A DNA stretch of 25,864 nucleotides, taken from the NCBI GenBank assembly GCA_937902275.1, contig CALFNW010000108.1, positions 1 through 25,864 of the forward strand, written 5' to 3'. Shown here piece by piece: positions 15,051 to 23,059 of the stretch. The translations under genes were made by a program, and so were the position numbers. Below the pieces are notes generated by a model. It was given only the letters and a program-made list of their open reading frames with translations. It was not told the DNA's origin and ran no database searches. Positions within the stretch are counted from its first letter, which is position 1; every line of letters begins with the position of its first letter. The stretch is from UBA4717 sp002404395. Lineage in GTDB: Bacteria; Bacillota; Clostridia; Oscillospirales; CAG-272.

Positions 15051-15788
15051 TCACATTGATTCAATAGCATAAATTACGATAAGTACGAGATAAACCGCAA
15101 ACGTTGTAAATATCGCATATGTATAAACGCCGGGGATAAGCGCGCTGAGCACCGCCGCCGCGATCACTACTCCGGCAAGAATATAGAAGAAAGAACGTCC
15201 GATCCCCTTAAGCTTTCCGGAAGCAAACAGCAGTGCGCAGACAACCGCAACCGCAAGCGCCGCCGCTGCCGAAACTATTGTCAATATAAGCTTCAGCGTA
15301 TCCGAAGAGACATAGGAAAACGCCAGAATCGGGAAAACGCCGAGTGCGCACTGAAGCGAAAGTGCAAATGCCGTTTTCGGCGCAAGCACATATATTAGTC
15401 TTAACAGTGCAAGTACAATTATTCCGATAATTCTGAGCGTGTCGAGTCCGGTCGAAATGTAATACGACGCGACAAGCGCAAGTGCGCCGGCAGACACCGT
15501 AAGCAGATCCGCCGAATGAAAGACCGTCGGCAGCTCCGATTTGGCTTTTTTGGAAAAGGCAAACATCTTTACCGCCGCGCCGACCGTCACTGCCGCAAGC
15601 ACGATCACGAGCGGTAAAATCAGATATTCGTAGAAAAACGCGATGCGGTTGATCGGTCTGAGCTGAATAACCGCGATTATACCGAGCGCCGCCGCAAAAC
15701 ACGCCGCAAGCAACCGATACATGGTCCTCATTTCACGGATCTCCGCAAGTGCCGCTTTTTCTTCTCTGCTAAGCTTTTTATTTTCCAT
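15051..15788 (-). CDS. Multi-pass membrane protein of unknown function
   Basis: 245 aa from the third of three consecutive possible starts (TTG-ATG-ATG); GAGG lies 6 nt before the ATG at 15788. A charged N-terminal helix (KKLSREEKAALAEIREMR) precedes about eight hydrophobic segments (roughly 22-42, 48-75, 92-112, 118-137, 140-162, 165-192, 197-220, 223-243), which are rich in Ala, Val, Ile and Leu. I do not recognise a family. It lies 56 bp after rsmE on the same strand and is probably cotranscribed from the rsmE promoter. A GCCG-CAGGA-CGGC hairpin lies in the gap. No clear terminator follows it before the regulator gene's promoter. Confidence 0.8.
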   Translation of the reverse strand: MENKKLSREEKAALAEIREMRTMYRLLAACFAAALGIIAVIQLRPINRIAFFYEYLILPLVIVLAAVTVGAAVKMFAFSKKAKSELPTVFHSADLLTVSAGALALVASYYISTGLDTLRIIGIIVLALLRLIYVLAPKTAFALSLQCALGVFPILAFSYVSSDTLKLILTIVSAAAALAVAVVCALLFASGKLKGIGRSFFYILAGVVIAAAVLSALIPGVYTYAIFTTFAVYLVLIVIYAIESM

Positions 15789-15844
15789 CATCAACCTCGT
15801 TTTTGCCGTCCTGCGGCAGAATCAATTTATTCCGAGTACAAATA

Positions 15845-16594
15845 TTATTCTTGCTCAAATTCATACGAAAGCATTGCAAGCGCGGCGATTGAAGCCGTCT
15901 CGCACCGAAGGATCCGCGAACCGAGTCCCGCGCTGAGCATACCGTGCGTGCGCGCGCATTCGATCTCCGAGTCGGAAAAGCCTCCCTCCGAGCCTACCGC
16001 GATATTCAGCCGTTCCGGGACCGTCCCGCCATTTGATGACGAAATATCACGAAGTGCCTGTTTGAGCGATCTGCGATCTTCATTTTCATACAGTATTATC
16101 GAGTCCCCGGAAAGCCGTTCAAACAGCTCGCCGAAAGTGCAGATCGGCGCAACGCGCGGCACTTTTCCTCTGCCGCATTGCTTTGCCGCTTCAAGCGCGA
16201 TCCTGTTCCACCGCTCTAGTTTATTCGCCGAAGTTTTAAGGTCGGGTCTTGATATGCAATACTCACTGATAAACGGAATGATCCCCGATACTCCGGTTTC
16301 GACTGCCTTTTGGACGATCAGATCCATCTTATCGCCTTTCGGCAAAGCCTGACACAGCACCGCATCATACGGAGGTTCACTTGCGCAATTTTGCGAAGAG
16401 AGCACTCTGAATTCCACGTGATCTTTGTAAAACTCAACCGCCTCACACAGATATTCGGTCGAATCCGGGTCGCAAACCGTGACCCTTTCGCCCTTTTTCA
16501 ATCTGAGCGACCTTGAAATATGCAAGGCATCGTCGCCTCTCACCGTAATAAGCGAGCCGACAATATCCTCATGAGATACAAAAAATCTCGGCAA
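15845..16594 (-). CDS. rsmE: 16S rRNA (uracil-1498-N3)-methyltransferase RsmE
   Basis: 249 aa from a TTG at 16594 (MPRFFVSHEDI), chosen because relatives begin M-x-RFF and AGGGG lies 9 nt upstream; a TTG at 16603 would add three residues. The enzyme methylates N3 of U1498 in 16S rRNA, using S-adenosylmethionine bound in a SPOUT knot. Seen here: the N-terminal PUA-like region with HISRSLRLKKGERVTVCD, then QALPKGDKMDLIVQKAVETGV, and the knot motifs AVGSEGGFSDSEIE and LGSRILRCETASIAAL. The commoner IGPEGG is VGSEGG here. Family position next to prmA is conserved, but a terminator and a new promoter separate the two in this genome. Confidence 0.94.
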   Translation of the reverse strand: MPRFFVSHEDIVGSLITVRGDDALHISRSLRLKKGERVTVCDPDSTEYLCEAVEFYKDHVEFRVLSSQNCASEPPYDAVLCQALPKGDKMDLIVQKAVETGVSGIIPFISEYCISRPDLKTSANKLERWNRIALEAAKQCGRGKVPRVAPICTFGELFERLSGDSIILYENEDRRSLKQALRDISSSNGGTVPERLNIAVGSEGGFSDSEIECARTHGMLSAGLGSRILRCETASIAALAMLSYEFEQE

Positions 16595-16637
16595 AACGCA
16601 CAACCCCTATCATGTCGCAGAGATATTCCACTACGAC

Positions 16638-16666
16638 ATTATACTATACTTTCGTCATTTTGTCAA
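16638..16666 (-). promoter_or_regulatory. Perfect-consensus promoter of rsmE and the membrane protein
   Basis: Read on the minus strand: TTGACA (16666-16661), a 17-bp spacer and TATAAT (16643-16638). All twelve positions match consensus. Confidence 0.93.
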
Positions 16667-16678
16667 ATTATTTTGACA
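16661..16678. promoter_or_regulatory. Palindrome overlapping the rsmE -35 box
   Basis: TGTCAAA-TTAT-TTTGACA is a perfect 7-bp dyad with a four-base centre. One arm contains the -35 hexamer. It could be an operator, or the remains of back-to-back -35 boxes. No -10 is seen on the plus strand. Confidence 0.45.
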
Positions 16679-16798
16679 CTTTTTTATGAAAATCAACGAT
16701 TTTTTTTATACAAAACGCATTATTTCCCCATAATATGGTAAAACACACTTTTTTTGCGCCGCTTAAGTGCCTCTTTGCAGGCAAACAGACCTAAAAAG

Positions 16799-16838
16799 GA
16801 GCGGCAGGAGCCGTTCAATGCTCCTGCCGCTCTTTTTT
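16799..16838. terminator. Terminator of the heat-shock operon after prmA
   Basis: A perfect 13-bp GC-rich stem (16799-16811 with 16820-16832) has an eight-base loop. It is flanked by an A-run on the left and a T-run on the right, so it works in both directions. On the minus strand it lies 8-47 bp after the prmA stop. Confidence 0.95.
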
Positions 16839-16845
16839 CATTTCA

Positions 16846-17772
16846 TCAAACTTTTTCAAAGACTATTGCACACCAACCGTTTTCACGAAGCACCTCGCGC
16901 ACTTCAAAGCCCGTGCCTTTCATTGCTTCAAGCACGTCGTTCTCGCGCTCGTCAATTATTCCCGACGTTATATAATAGCCGCCCTTCTTCACAAAACCGC
17001 CGATATCGTCCGCCATTCTGATAATAATATCGGCGACAATGTTTGCAAGCACAAGGTCGTATCCGTCGTCCTGAGCTTCAACATTACAAAGCAGGTCGGA
17101 CACGTTGCACTCAATATTCGTGCACCCGTTCTTTTCACAGTTTTCTTTTGCAACTCTTACCGCCACCGGGTCTATATCATATGCCAGACACAGCGAGGCT
17201 CCGAGCTTTGAAGCACATACCGAGAGTATCCCGCTTCCGGTTCCGACATCAAGCACCTTATCGCCCGACTTCAGGTATTTTTCGATCAAAGCAGCCACCA
17301 GGCGCGTAGTTTCGTGAGTTCCGGTTCCGAAAGCCATTCCCGGATCCATCTTCACCGTCACTTCTCCCGGAGCGGGCGTATATTCCTCCCACATCGGAAC
17401 TATGACCAACCGCTCGCCGGTTTTTATCGGCTTATAATACTTTTTCCACGCATTTGCCCACTCTTCCTCTTCAAGCCCGATAAGCTCAAGCTTATATTCG
17501 ATTCCGAGCGCGGCGAACCGTTCGCGCAGAAAAGCCACATAATCGTTGTAGTTTTTCTCCGACGGTATGTATATTGATACCGACGCAATATTCTTATCGG
17601 CATTCAATATCGACTCGTCGATCAAGTCGCCGTACACGGTCTTGAGGTTGGTTTCGATATCGCTGTAGTCCTCGATCATAAGCCCGTTATCGAGCATTCC
17701 CATAACCGCCGATGTTTCCTCAAGTCGAGCGATATTCACCGTTACTTTAAGCTGTGTCCAATTATTGTCCAT
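16846..17772 (-). CDS. prmA: Ribosomal protein L11 methyltransferase PrmA
   Basis: 308 aa. It methylates lysines and the N-terminus of ribosomal protein L11. The N-terminal substrate-binding region (1-130) ends in EEEWANAWKKYYKPIKTGERLVIVP, a family hallmark. The AdoMet-binding fold follows, with MDPGMAFGTGTHETTRL, motif I VLDVGTGSGILSV and the catalytic LANIVADIII. The gene starts 11 bp after the dnaJ stop, the usual place in Bacillota heat-shock operons. The only start signal is a modest AAGG in the overlap zone, so translational coupling to dnaJ is likely. Confidence 0.96.
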   Translation of the reverse strand: MDNNWTQLKVTVNIARLEETSAVMGMLDNGLMIEDYSDIETNLKTVYGDLIDESILNADKNIASVSIYIPSEKNYNDYVAFLRERFAALGIEYKLELIGLEEEEWANAWKKYYKPIKTGERLVIVPMWEEYTPAPGEVTVKMDPGMAFGTGTHETTRLVAALIEKYLKSGDKVLDVGTGSGILSVCASKLGASLCLAYDIDPVAVRVAKENCEKNGCTNIECNVSDLLCNVEAQDDGYDLVLANIVADIIIRMADDIGGFVKKGGYYITSGIIDERENDVLEAMKGTGFEVREVLRENGWCAIVFEKV

Positions 17773-17783
17773 TCGCCGATCCC

Positions 17784-18911
17784 TTATCTTTTCCCTTTTT
17801 TGAATCTGTCAAAAAATCCGTCCTGCTTTGCAGCACCGCCGTCGAGCTTCTGATCGAGTTTTTTCAAAAGCTCCTTTTGCTCGTTTGTAAGATTGCGCGG
17901 CGTTTCCACCGTAACCGTAAAATGAAGATCTCCGCAGCCCTTGTATTCAAGCTTTTGGATACCCTTGCCTTTTATAGTAAATTCGGTTCCGGTCTGCGTG
18001 CCCTCGGGTATCTTGTAGGCAGTCTTTCCGTCGAGCGTCGGTATCGTTATTTCGGCTCCGAGCGCCGCTTCGGTAAATGTTATCGGTATGTTGCAATATA
18101 TGTCGTATCCGTCACGCTCAAATATCGGATGGGGTCTTACGCCGACCGTGATGATAAGATCGCCGGGCTGACCGCCGAGTCTGCCTGCATCTCCCTGCGT
18201 GCGGAGCGCCACACGCTGACCGTCATCAATTCCGGCAGGAATGGTAACTTCCAGCTTCTTTCTTATTCTTATATATCCGGTTCCGCGGCAATTTGTGCAG
18301 GGATCCTTGATTATCTTTCCCTTTCCGTGACAGGTGCCGCAAACATCGGTCGACTGCATCATTCCGAGCGGGGTGCGCTGGGTGCGCTTTATCTGTCCGC
18401 TGCCGTGGCAGGTCGGGCAGGTTTCGGGAGAGGTACCCTTCTTCGCGCCGGTCGCGCCGCAATCCGGGCACTCCTCTATGCGGGCGTATTCAATCGTTTT
18501 TTTACAGCCGAACGCCGCTTCTTCAAACGAAATAATAACTCTTTGAAGTATATCGTCGCCGCGAACCGGGCCTCTTCTGCTCGTTCTTGTACTTCCGCCG
18601 AAAAAGCTTGAGAAAATATCGGAAATGTCAAAGTCCGCATCAAATCCGCCGAAACCGCCGAATCCGCCGCCCTGCTGCGACGGGTCAAACGCCGCATGAC
18701 CGTACGCGTCGTACTTCGCCTTCTTGTCGGCATCGGACAGTACGCCGTATGCTTCATTGATCTCCTTGAATTTTTCCTCCGCTTCGGGATTGTTCGGGTT
18801 AAGGTCCGGGTGATATTTTTTCGCAAGGCTCTTATACGCCTTTTTTATATCATCCTCGCTCGCCGATTTGTTCAAACCGAGCACTTCATAATAATCCCGT
18901 TTTTCCGCCAT
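17784..18911 (-). CDS. dnaJ: Chaperone protein DnaJ
   Basis: 375 aa from MAEKRDYYEVLG; upstream in-frame ATGs would add 3 or 19 residues without matching the family. It is a co-chaperone that delivers clients to DnaK and stimulates its ATPase. The J domain carries HPD at 34-36. A Gly/Phe-rich region follows (FGGFGGFDADFDISDIF). All four zinc motifs are present: CPDCGATG, CPTCHGSG, CGTCHGKG, CTNCRGTG. The C-terminal domain includes GDLIITVGVRPHPIFERDG. A 218-bp gap after dnaK contains a hairpin but no clear terminator, so it is expected in the hrcA operon. Confidence 0.98.
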   Translation of the reverse strand: MAEKRDYYEVLGLNKSASEDDIKKAYKSLAKKYHPDLNPNNPEAEEKFKEINEAYGVLSDADKKAKYDAYGHAAFDPSQQGGGFGGFGGFDADFDISDIFSSFFGGSTRTSRRGPVRGDDILQRVIISFEEAAFGCKKTIEYARIEECPDCGATGAKKGTSPETCPTCHGSGQIKRTQRTPLGMMQSTDVCGTCHGKGKIIKDPCTNCRGTGYIRIRKKLEVTIPAGIDDGQRVALRTQGDAGRLGGQPGDLIITVGVRPHPIFERDGYDIYCNIPITFTEAALGAEITIPTLDGKTAYKIPEGTQTGTEFTIKGKGIQKLEYKGCGDLHFTVTVETPRNLTNEQKELLKKLDQKLDGGAAKQDGFFDRFKKGKR

Positions 18912-19075
18912 ACTGACCATGCCTTTCTTTGAGCCGCCGATATACGTTGATTCCGATTGCAGACTCATTTTTCTTGCTGTTACTTATCGCATCTTTTTAC
19001 TCAACTTTTCTATTATAAATAAACCGATCGATAAATTAAATAAGATTTTGTAAATTTTCGGGAATATATGCGCAA

Positions 19076-19108
19076 GACAGCGCGCACGGAATATCCGCAC
19101 CCGCTGTC
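19076..19108 (-). other. Hairpin between dnaK and dnaJ
   Basis: GACAGCG and CGCTGTC form a 7-bp outer stem, with a short CGG/CCG inner stem. No U-tract follows on the minus strand. It may tune dnaJ expression by processing or partial attenuation. Confidence 0.45.
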
Positions 19109-19129
19109 TGTACCGCCTATTCCGTAAGC

Positions 19130-20971
19130 TTACTTATTCTCGCCGCTCTTGTCTTCAAAATCGGCGTCATAGTAAGTTCCGTCTCCCGAAGCGCCCGCGT
19201 TTCCGGCATTTCCGCCCGGATTTGCTCCGGCATCGCCGCCGGCTGCCTTGTAAAGCTTCTCGGATACGGCATAGAACTTCTTCTGAAGCTCGTCAATGCC
19301 TGCCTTGATTGCCGCACTGTCGCCGCCTTTTACGGTCTCGCGGAGCTTTTCTATCTCAGCCTTAAGGTCAGACTTCTCGCCCTCGGAAACTTTGTCGCCA
19401 AGTTCCTCAAGCGCCTTTTCGCTCTGGAAGATCAGGCTCTCCGCCTGGTTGCGCAGTTCAACTGCTTCTTTCTGCTTCTTATCTTCCTCTGCATATTTTT
19501 CAGCCTCATGAACTGCCTTTTCAACATCTTCCTTGGACATATTCGTGCTGCTGGTGATCGTAATGTGCTGCTCCTTGCCGGTACCCTTATCCTGTGCCGT
19601 AACATTTACTATACCGTTAGCGTCAATATCAAAGGTTACTTCGATCTGCGGCACTCCTCTGGGAGCTGCCGGAATACCGTCAAGCACAAAACGTCCGAGC
19701 GTTGTATTGCCTGCCGCCATTTCACGCTCACCCTGAAGCACGTGGATCTCAACCGAAGTCTGTCCGTCTGCCGCCGTAGAGTAGATCTGGCTCTTCTTTA
19801 CCGGTATCGTGGTATTACGGTCGATTATCTTATTGAACACGCCGCCGAGAGTTTCAATACCGAGTGAAAGAGGCGTTACATCGAGCAAAAGCAGATCCTT
19901 GACTTCACCGCCGAGGACGCCGCCCTGAATAGCCGCGCCGATAGCGACACATTCATCGGGGTTGATGCCCTTGAACGGTTCCTTGCCGATAAACTTCTTG
20001 ACCGCTTCCTGAACAGCGGGAATTCTGGTAGAACCGCCGACAAGCAATACCTTGTCAACCTGAGCCGCGGTTATGCCGGCATCAGAAAGCACCTGCTTGG
20101 TCGGACCCATTGTCTTTTCAACAAGATCCGCCGTAAGCTCATTGAACTTTGCTCTTGAGAGGTTAGCGTCAAAGTGCTTGGGTCCGTCCGCATCCATAGT
20201 AATGAACGGAAGATTGATATTTGCTTCGGAAGTGCCCGAAAGCTCGATCTTTGCCTTTTCTGCAGCGTCCTTAAGTCTTTGGAGCGCCATCTTGTCTTTT
20301 CTCAGATCAATACCGTTTTCCGCCATGAACGTATCGGCGATCCAATCGATTATTCTCTGGTCGAAGTCGTCGCCGCCGAGACGGTTATTACCGGCAGTTG
20401 CGAGCACCTGGAATACGCCGTCCGAGATCTCAAGCAGGGATACATCGAATGTACCGCCGCCGAGGTCGAACACCATTATCTTTTGCTCTTCCTCTTTGTC
20501 CATACCGTATGCGAGCGCCGCTGCGGTAGGTTCGTTTATGATCCTGAGCACTTCAAGTCCGGCGATCTTTCCGGCATCCTTCGTTGCCTGACGCTGTGCG
20601 TCCGAGAAATATGCCGGCACCGTGATGACCGCCTGAGTGACCGGGCATCCGAGGTATGCTTCGGCATCGGCTTTCAGCTTCTGCAGGATCATTGCCGAGA
20701 TTTCCTGAGGAGTATATGTCTGATCGTCGATCTGTACCTTATACGAGGTTCCCATCTCTCTCTTTATAGAGCTGATGGTGCGTTCGGGATTAGTGATAGC
20801 CTGTCTTTTTGCTACCTGACCGACACGACGTTCGCCGGTCTTTGAAAACGACACTACGGAAGGAGTCGTTCTCGAGCCTTCGGGATTCGTGATAACGATA
20901 GGTTCGCCGCCTTCGTATACCGCTACGCAAGAATTAGTTGTTCCGAGATCTATACCTATAATTTTTCCCAT
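19130..20971 (-). CDS. dnaK: Chaperone protein DnaK (Hsp70)
   Basis: 613 aa, full length. An ATP-driven chaperone of the cytoplasm. The nucleotide-binding domain (1 to about 360) starts GKIIGIDLGTTNSCVAV and includes VPAYFSDAQRQATKDAGKIAG, VFDLGGGTFDVSLLEI and VLLVGGSTRIPAVQ. The linker DLLLLDVTPLSLGIET leads to the peptide-binding domain. The helical lid ends in a Gly/Asn/Ala-rich tail and DADFEDKSGENK. The large deletion typical of Gram-positive DnaK proteins in the first quarter is consistent with the short spacing seen near residues 75-85. GGAGG with an 8-nt spacer precedes the ATG. The 130-bp gap to grpE contains mini-hairpins. Confidence 0.99.
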   Translation of the reverse strand: MGKIIGIDLGTTNSCVAVYEGGEPIVITNPEGSRTTPSVVSFSKTGERRVGQVAKRQAITNPERTISSIKREMGTSYKVQIDDQTYTPQEISAMILQKLKADAEAYLGCPVTQAVITVPAYFSDAQRQATKDAGKIAGLEVLRIINEPTAAALAYGMDKEEEQKIMVFDLGGGTFDVSLLEISDGVFQVLATAGNNRLGGDDFDQRIIDWIADTFMAENGIDLRKDKMALQRLKDAAEKAKIELSGTSEANINLPFITMDADGPKHFDANLSRAKFNELTADLVEKTMGPTKQVLSDAGITAAQVDKVLLVGGSTRIPAVQEAVKKFIGKEPFKGINPDECVAIGAAIQGGVLGGEVKDLLLLDVTPLSLGIETLGGVFNKIIDRNTTIPVKKSQIYSTAADGQTSVEIHVLQGEREMAAGNTTLGRFVLDGIPAAPRGVPQIEVTFDIDANGIVNVTAQDKGTGKEQHITITSSTNMSKEDVEKAVHEAEKYAEEDKKQKEAVELRNQAESLIFQSEKALEELGDKVSEGEKSDLKAEIEKLRETVKGGDSAAIKAGIDELQKKFYAVSEKLYKAAGGDAGANPGGNAGNAGASGDGTYYDADFEDKSGENK

Positions 20972-21024
20972 GATAAATACCTCCGCATCATGTGTTGATT
21001 TAATTTACATATATTAATCTCCGT

Positions 21025-21039
21025 GCCGCCGCAGGCGGC
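21025..21039 (-). repeat. GC-rich mini-hairpin in the dnaK leader
   Basis: GCCGCC-TGC-GGCGGC, a 6-bp stem with a TGC loop. The inner 13 bp are identical to the greA leader hairpin. A second, weaker hairpin lies at 21066-21096, directly after grpE. Confidence 0.5.
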
Positions 21040-21101
21040 ATGGAAAATAAACGTGAATTTTTAAGATATCATCCGTCCTGTCGGGCGGGAAGATATGCTT
21101 T

Positions 21102-21692
21102 TCAGTTGGCGACCTTGACCATCGCATGTCTTAATATTCTGTCGCCCTTGCGGTAGCCTTTCTGAAAGACCTCCACAATTGTGTTTTCCCCGAGGTTTTC
21201 ATCCTCGATATGCATGACCGCATTGTGAATGTTCGGATCGAACTCCTCTCCGACTTCTCCGAACGGAGTTACCGAAAACTTTCCGAGCATATCGCCGAAG
21301 CTCTTGAGTATCAGATCAATGCCCTCGGAAACTTTATCCGAGCCTTTGAATGCGACCGCGCGTTCGACGTTATCCATTATCGGAAGCACTCCTGCCAGCG
21401 CATCAAAGCAACCGTCGGTAAACGAACCTTCTTTTTCCTTTGCCGTTCTCTTACGGTAATTGTCGTACTCCGCCATAATACGCAAGTACTTGTCATTCAT
21501 CTCGGCAAGCTTTTTTTCACACTCTTCAAGCTTTTTCTTTGTTTCGGCAAGCTCGTTTTTAATCTTCTTTTCTTCTTTTTTGCATTCCTTAGGTTTCTTT
21601 TCGTTTTCGGCACACTCGCAGGTATTGTCCGCGTCCGCGTTTACCTCGTCTGCCGCCGCTTCGGTTTCATTTATATTTTTCTCTTCTGCCAT
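21102..21692 (-). CDS. grpE: Nucleotide exchange factor GrpE
   Basis: 196 aa from the ATG at 21692, which has GGAGG 8 nt upstream; an in-frame TTG lies inside that binding site and is not the start. It releases ADP from DnaK. An acidic low-complexity N-terminus with several Cys (CECAENEKKPKECKK) leads into a long coiled coil (about 40-90, ending YLRIMAEYDNYRKRTAKE). A four-helix bundle and the beta-wing with EEFDPNIHNAVMHIED and QKGYRKGDRILRHAMVKVAN follow. The gene starts 17 bp after hrcA. The lysine- and glutamate-rich coiled-coil part is unusually Cys-containing, but otherwise normal. Confidence 0.97.
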   Translation of the reverse strand: MAEEKNINETEAAADEVNADADNTCECAENEKKPKECKKEEKKIKNELAETKKKLEECEKKLAEMNDKYLRIMAEYDNYRKRTAKEKEGSFTDGCFDALAGVLPIMDNVERAVAFKGSDKVSEGIDLILKSFGDMLGKFSVTPFGEVGEEFDPNIHNAVMHIEDENLGENTIVEVFQKGYRKGDRILRHAMVKVAN

Positions 21693-21709
21693 TCCGATGT
21701 CCTCCAATT

Positions 21710-22795
21710 TTATTTATCTTCAAGCGCTCCGCCCGGAGCTTGCGGCGGAAGCAAAGCTCCCGGCTCCATTGCCTTCTCGAGTGAATCCGCTATATACTTT
21801 ACCATAGCGCACACCTTTGCGTAATCCATTCGGCGCGGACCGATTATCCCGATCGCTCCCACCGGATTACCGGCTATGCGTATGGTCTTGACTATCATTG
21901 ATGAATCATTCATCTCATCCATCGGATTTTCCGATCCGATTATAATGTTCGTATCATCTCCGAGCGCGCTTGAAACCACATTCAAAAGTCCGCTGCGGTT
22001 ATCAAATGCCTGAAGCATATGCTTAAGCTTTGAGGTGTCGGCAAATTCGGGATACTCAAGCAGTTTATCAACACCCTCATACCTGAGTTCGGCTCCCTCA
22101 TACTCTTTCAGCGCATCGTATATGACTCTCGTTATCGGTCCGACAAGCTCGCCCAACTCTTCAAGCCGTTTTTCAAGTTCAAGCATCGTCGGAAGAGTTA
22201 TCGACTCCGGCGAAATATTGACAAGGCAACCGTTGAGTGCCGATGCGAGCTTCGCGACATCGGTTTCGGATATGATAAGCTCGGTGTGCACTTTCTTGGT
22301 TTTGAGCGCTCCGGCACCGGTAAGCATTATAAGCGCAAAAGTATGTTCATCAATATACATTGCGTCGAACCGCGCAACCGTCGTGCCGCTCTGACGGGTC
22401 CTTACCGTCAGCCCGGTGTAATTGGTCATCTTCGACATTGCCTTTGCGGCGCTTTCGAGGATACCGTCTGCCTCACTGTGCTTTGCTCCGACGATCTTGT
22501 TAAGCTGAGCGATCTCAGCAGAGGTCATACTGTACTGCTGCATCAGCGAATCGACATAGAACCTGTACCCTTTCTCGGAAGGCACACGGCCCGCCGACGA
22601 ATGAGGTTGTTCAAGATACCCGAGCACTTCAAGCTCCGCCATCTCGTTACGTATGGTAGCAGACGAGCACGCTATCTGCTCATCCTCGGAAAGATATTTG
22701 GATCCCACCGGTTCGCCGCTCCTGATATACGCATCTGTAATCGCCTTTAATATCAGTTTTTTCCGTTCGCTGAGTTCATTCTCGGCTCCGTCCAT
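21710..22795 (-). CDS. hrcA: Heat-inducible transcription repressor HrcA
   Basis: 361 aa from MDGAENEL, set by AAAGGAGG with an 8-nt spacer; an upstream in-frame ATG at 22825 has no binding site. It represses class I heat-shock genes by binding CIRCE. The N-terminal winged helix carries ERKKLILKAITDAYIRSGEPVGSKYL and SSATIRNEMAELEVLGYLEQPHSSAGRVPSEKGYRFYVD. The GAF-like ligand/dimer domain contains GSENP and the late motif GAIGIIGPRRMDY followed by AKVCAMVKYIADSL. It is the first gene of the operon and lies 37 bp after its own operator, so it is autoregulated. Confidence 0.97.
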   Translation of the reverse strand: MDGAENELSERKKLILKAITDAYIRSGEPVGSKYLSEDEQIACSSATIRNEMAELEVLGYLEQPHSSAGRVPSEKGYRFYVDSLMQQYSMTSAEIAQLNKIVGAKHSEADGILESAAKAMSKMTNYTGLTVRTRQSGTTVARFDAMYIDEHTFALIMLTGAGALKTKKVHTELIISETDVAKLASALNGCLVNISPESITLPTMLELEKRLEELGELVGPITRVIYDALKEYEGAELRYEGVDKLLEYPEFADTSKLKHMLQAFDNRSGLLNVVSSALGDDTNIIIGSENPMDEMNDSSMIVKTIRIAGNPVGAIGIIGPRRMDYAKVCAMVKYIADSLEKAMEPGALLPPQAPGGALEDK

Positions 22796-22831
22796 GAGGG
22801 CCGCCTCCTTTCCGGGTGTTTTCATCGCTTA

Positions 22832-22858
22832 TTAGCACTCTCACTTCCTGAGTGCTAA
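22832..22858. promoter_or_regulatory. CIRCE operator
   Basis: TTAGCACTC (22832-22840), a 9-bp spacer and GAGTGCTAA (22850-22858) match the CIRCE consensus perfectly. It overlaps the -10 box of the hrcA promoter and is the binding site of HrcA. I saw no second copy ahead of dnaK or dnaJ. Confidence 0.98.
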
Positions 22859-22885
22859 TATAATGTACCACGGATCGCATCTCAA
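22857..22885 (-). promoter_or_regulatory. Promoter of the hrcA-grpE-dnaK-dnaJ-prmA operon
   Basis: Read on the minus strand: TTGAGA (22885-22880), a 17-bp spacer and TATATT (22862-22857). The -10 shares its last two bases with CIRCE, so HrcA binding would block polymerase. Confidence 0.85.
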
Positions 22886-22962
22886 ATCAACAGTATTTTG
22901 TATTCAGAATATTAATTTTTTGTTAACGTCACGTGCAAACGACATTTGACGGCACACTACGC

Positions 22963-23001
22963 AAAAAAGCAGCACCCGTACGGATGAACGGATGCCGCTT
23001 T
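22963..23001 (-). terminator. Terminator after dapL
   Basis: A 14-bp stem including two G-U pairs in the RNA (23001-22988 with 22979-22966) has an eight-base loop and a U-tract at 22968-22963. It ends the gltD-dapF-dapL run. Confidence 0.93.
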
Positions 23002-23059
23002 CATTATTATTTACATTATTATTTATATTATGCCGAGCAGGGAGAATACGCTCTTAGCT

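Noticed and set aside
17754..18611. A 285-codon plus-strand frame opposite dnaJ, and a similar one opposite dnaK (20174-20845)
   Set aside because: Both are antisense shadows of conserved chaperone genes with implausible Arg/Ser-rich products and no start signals.
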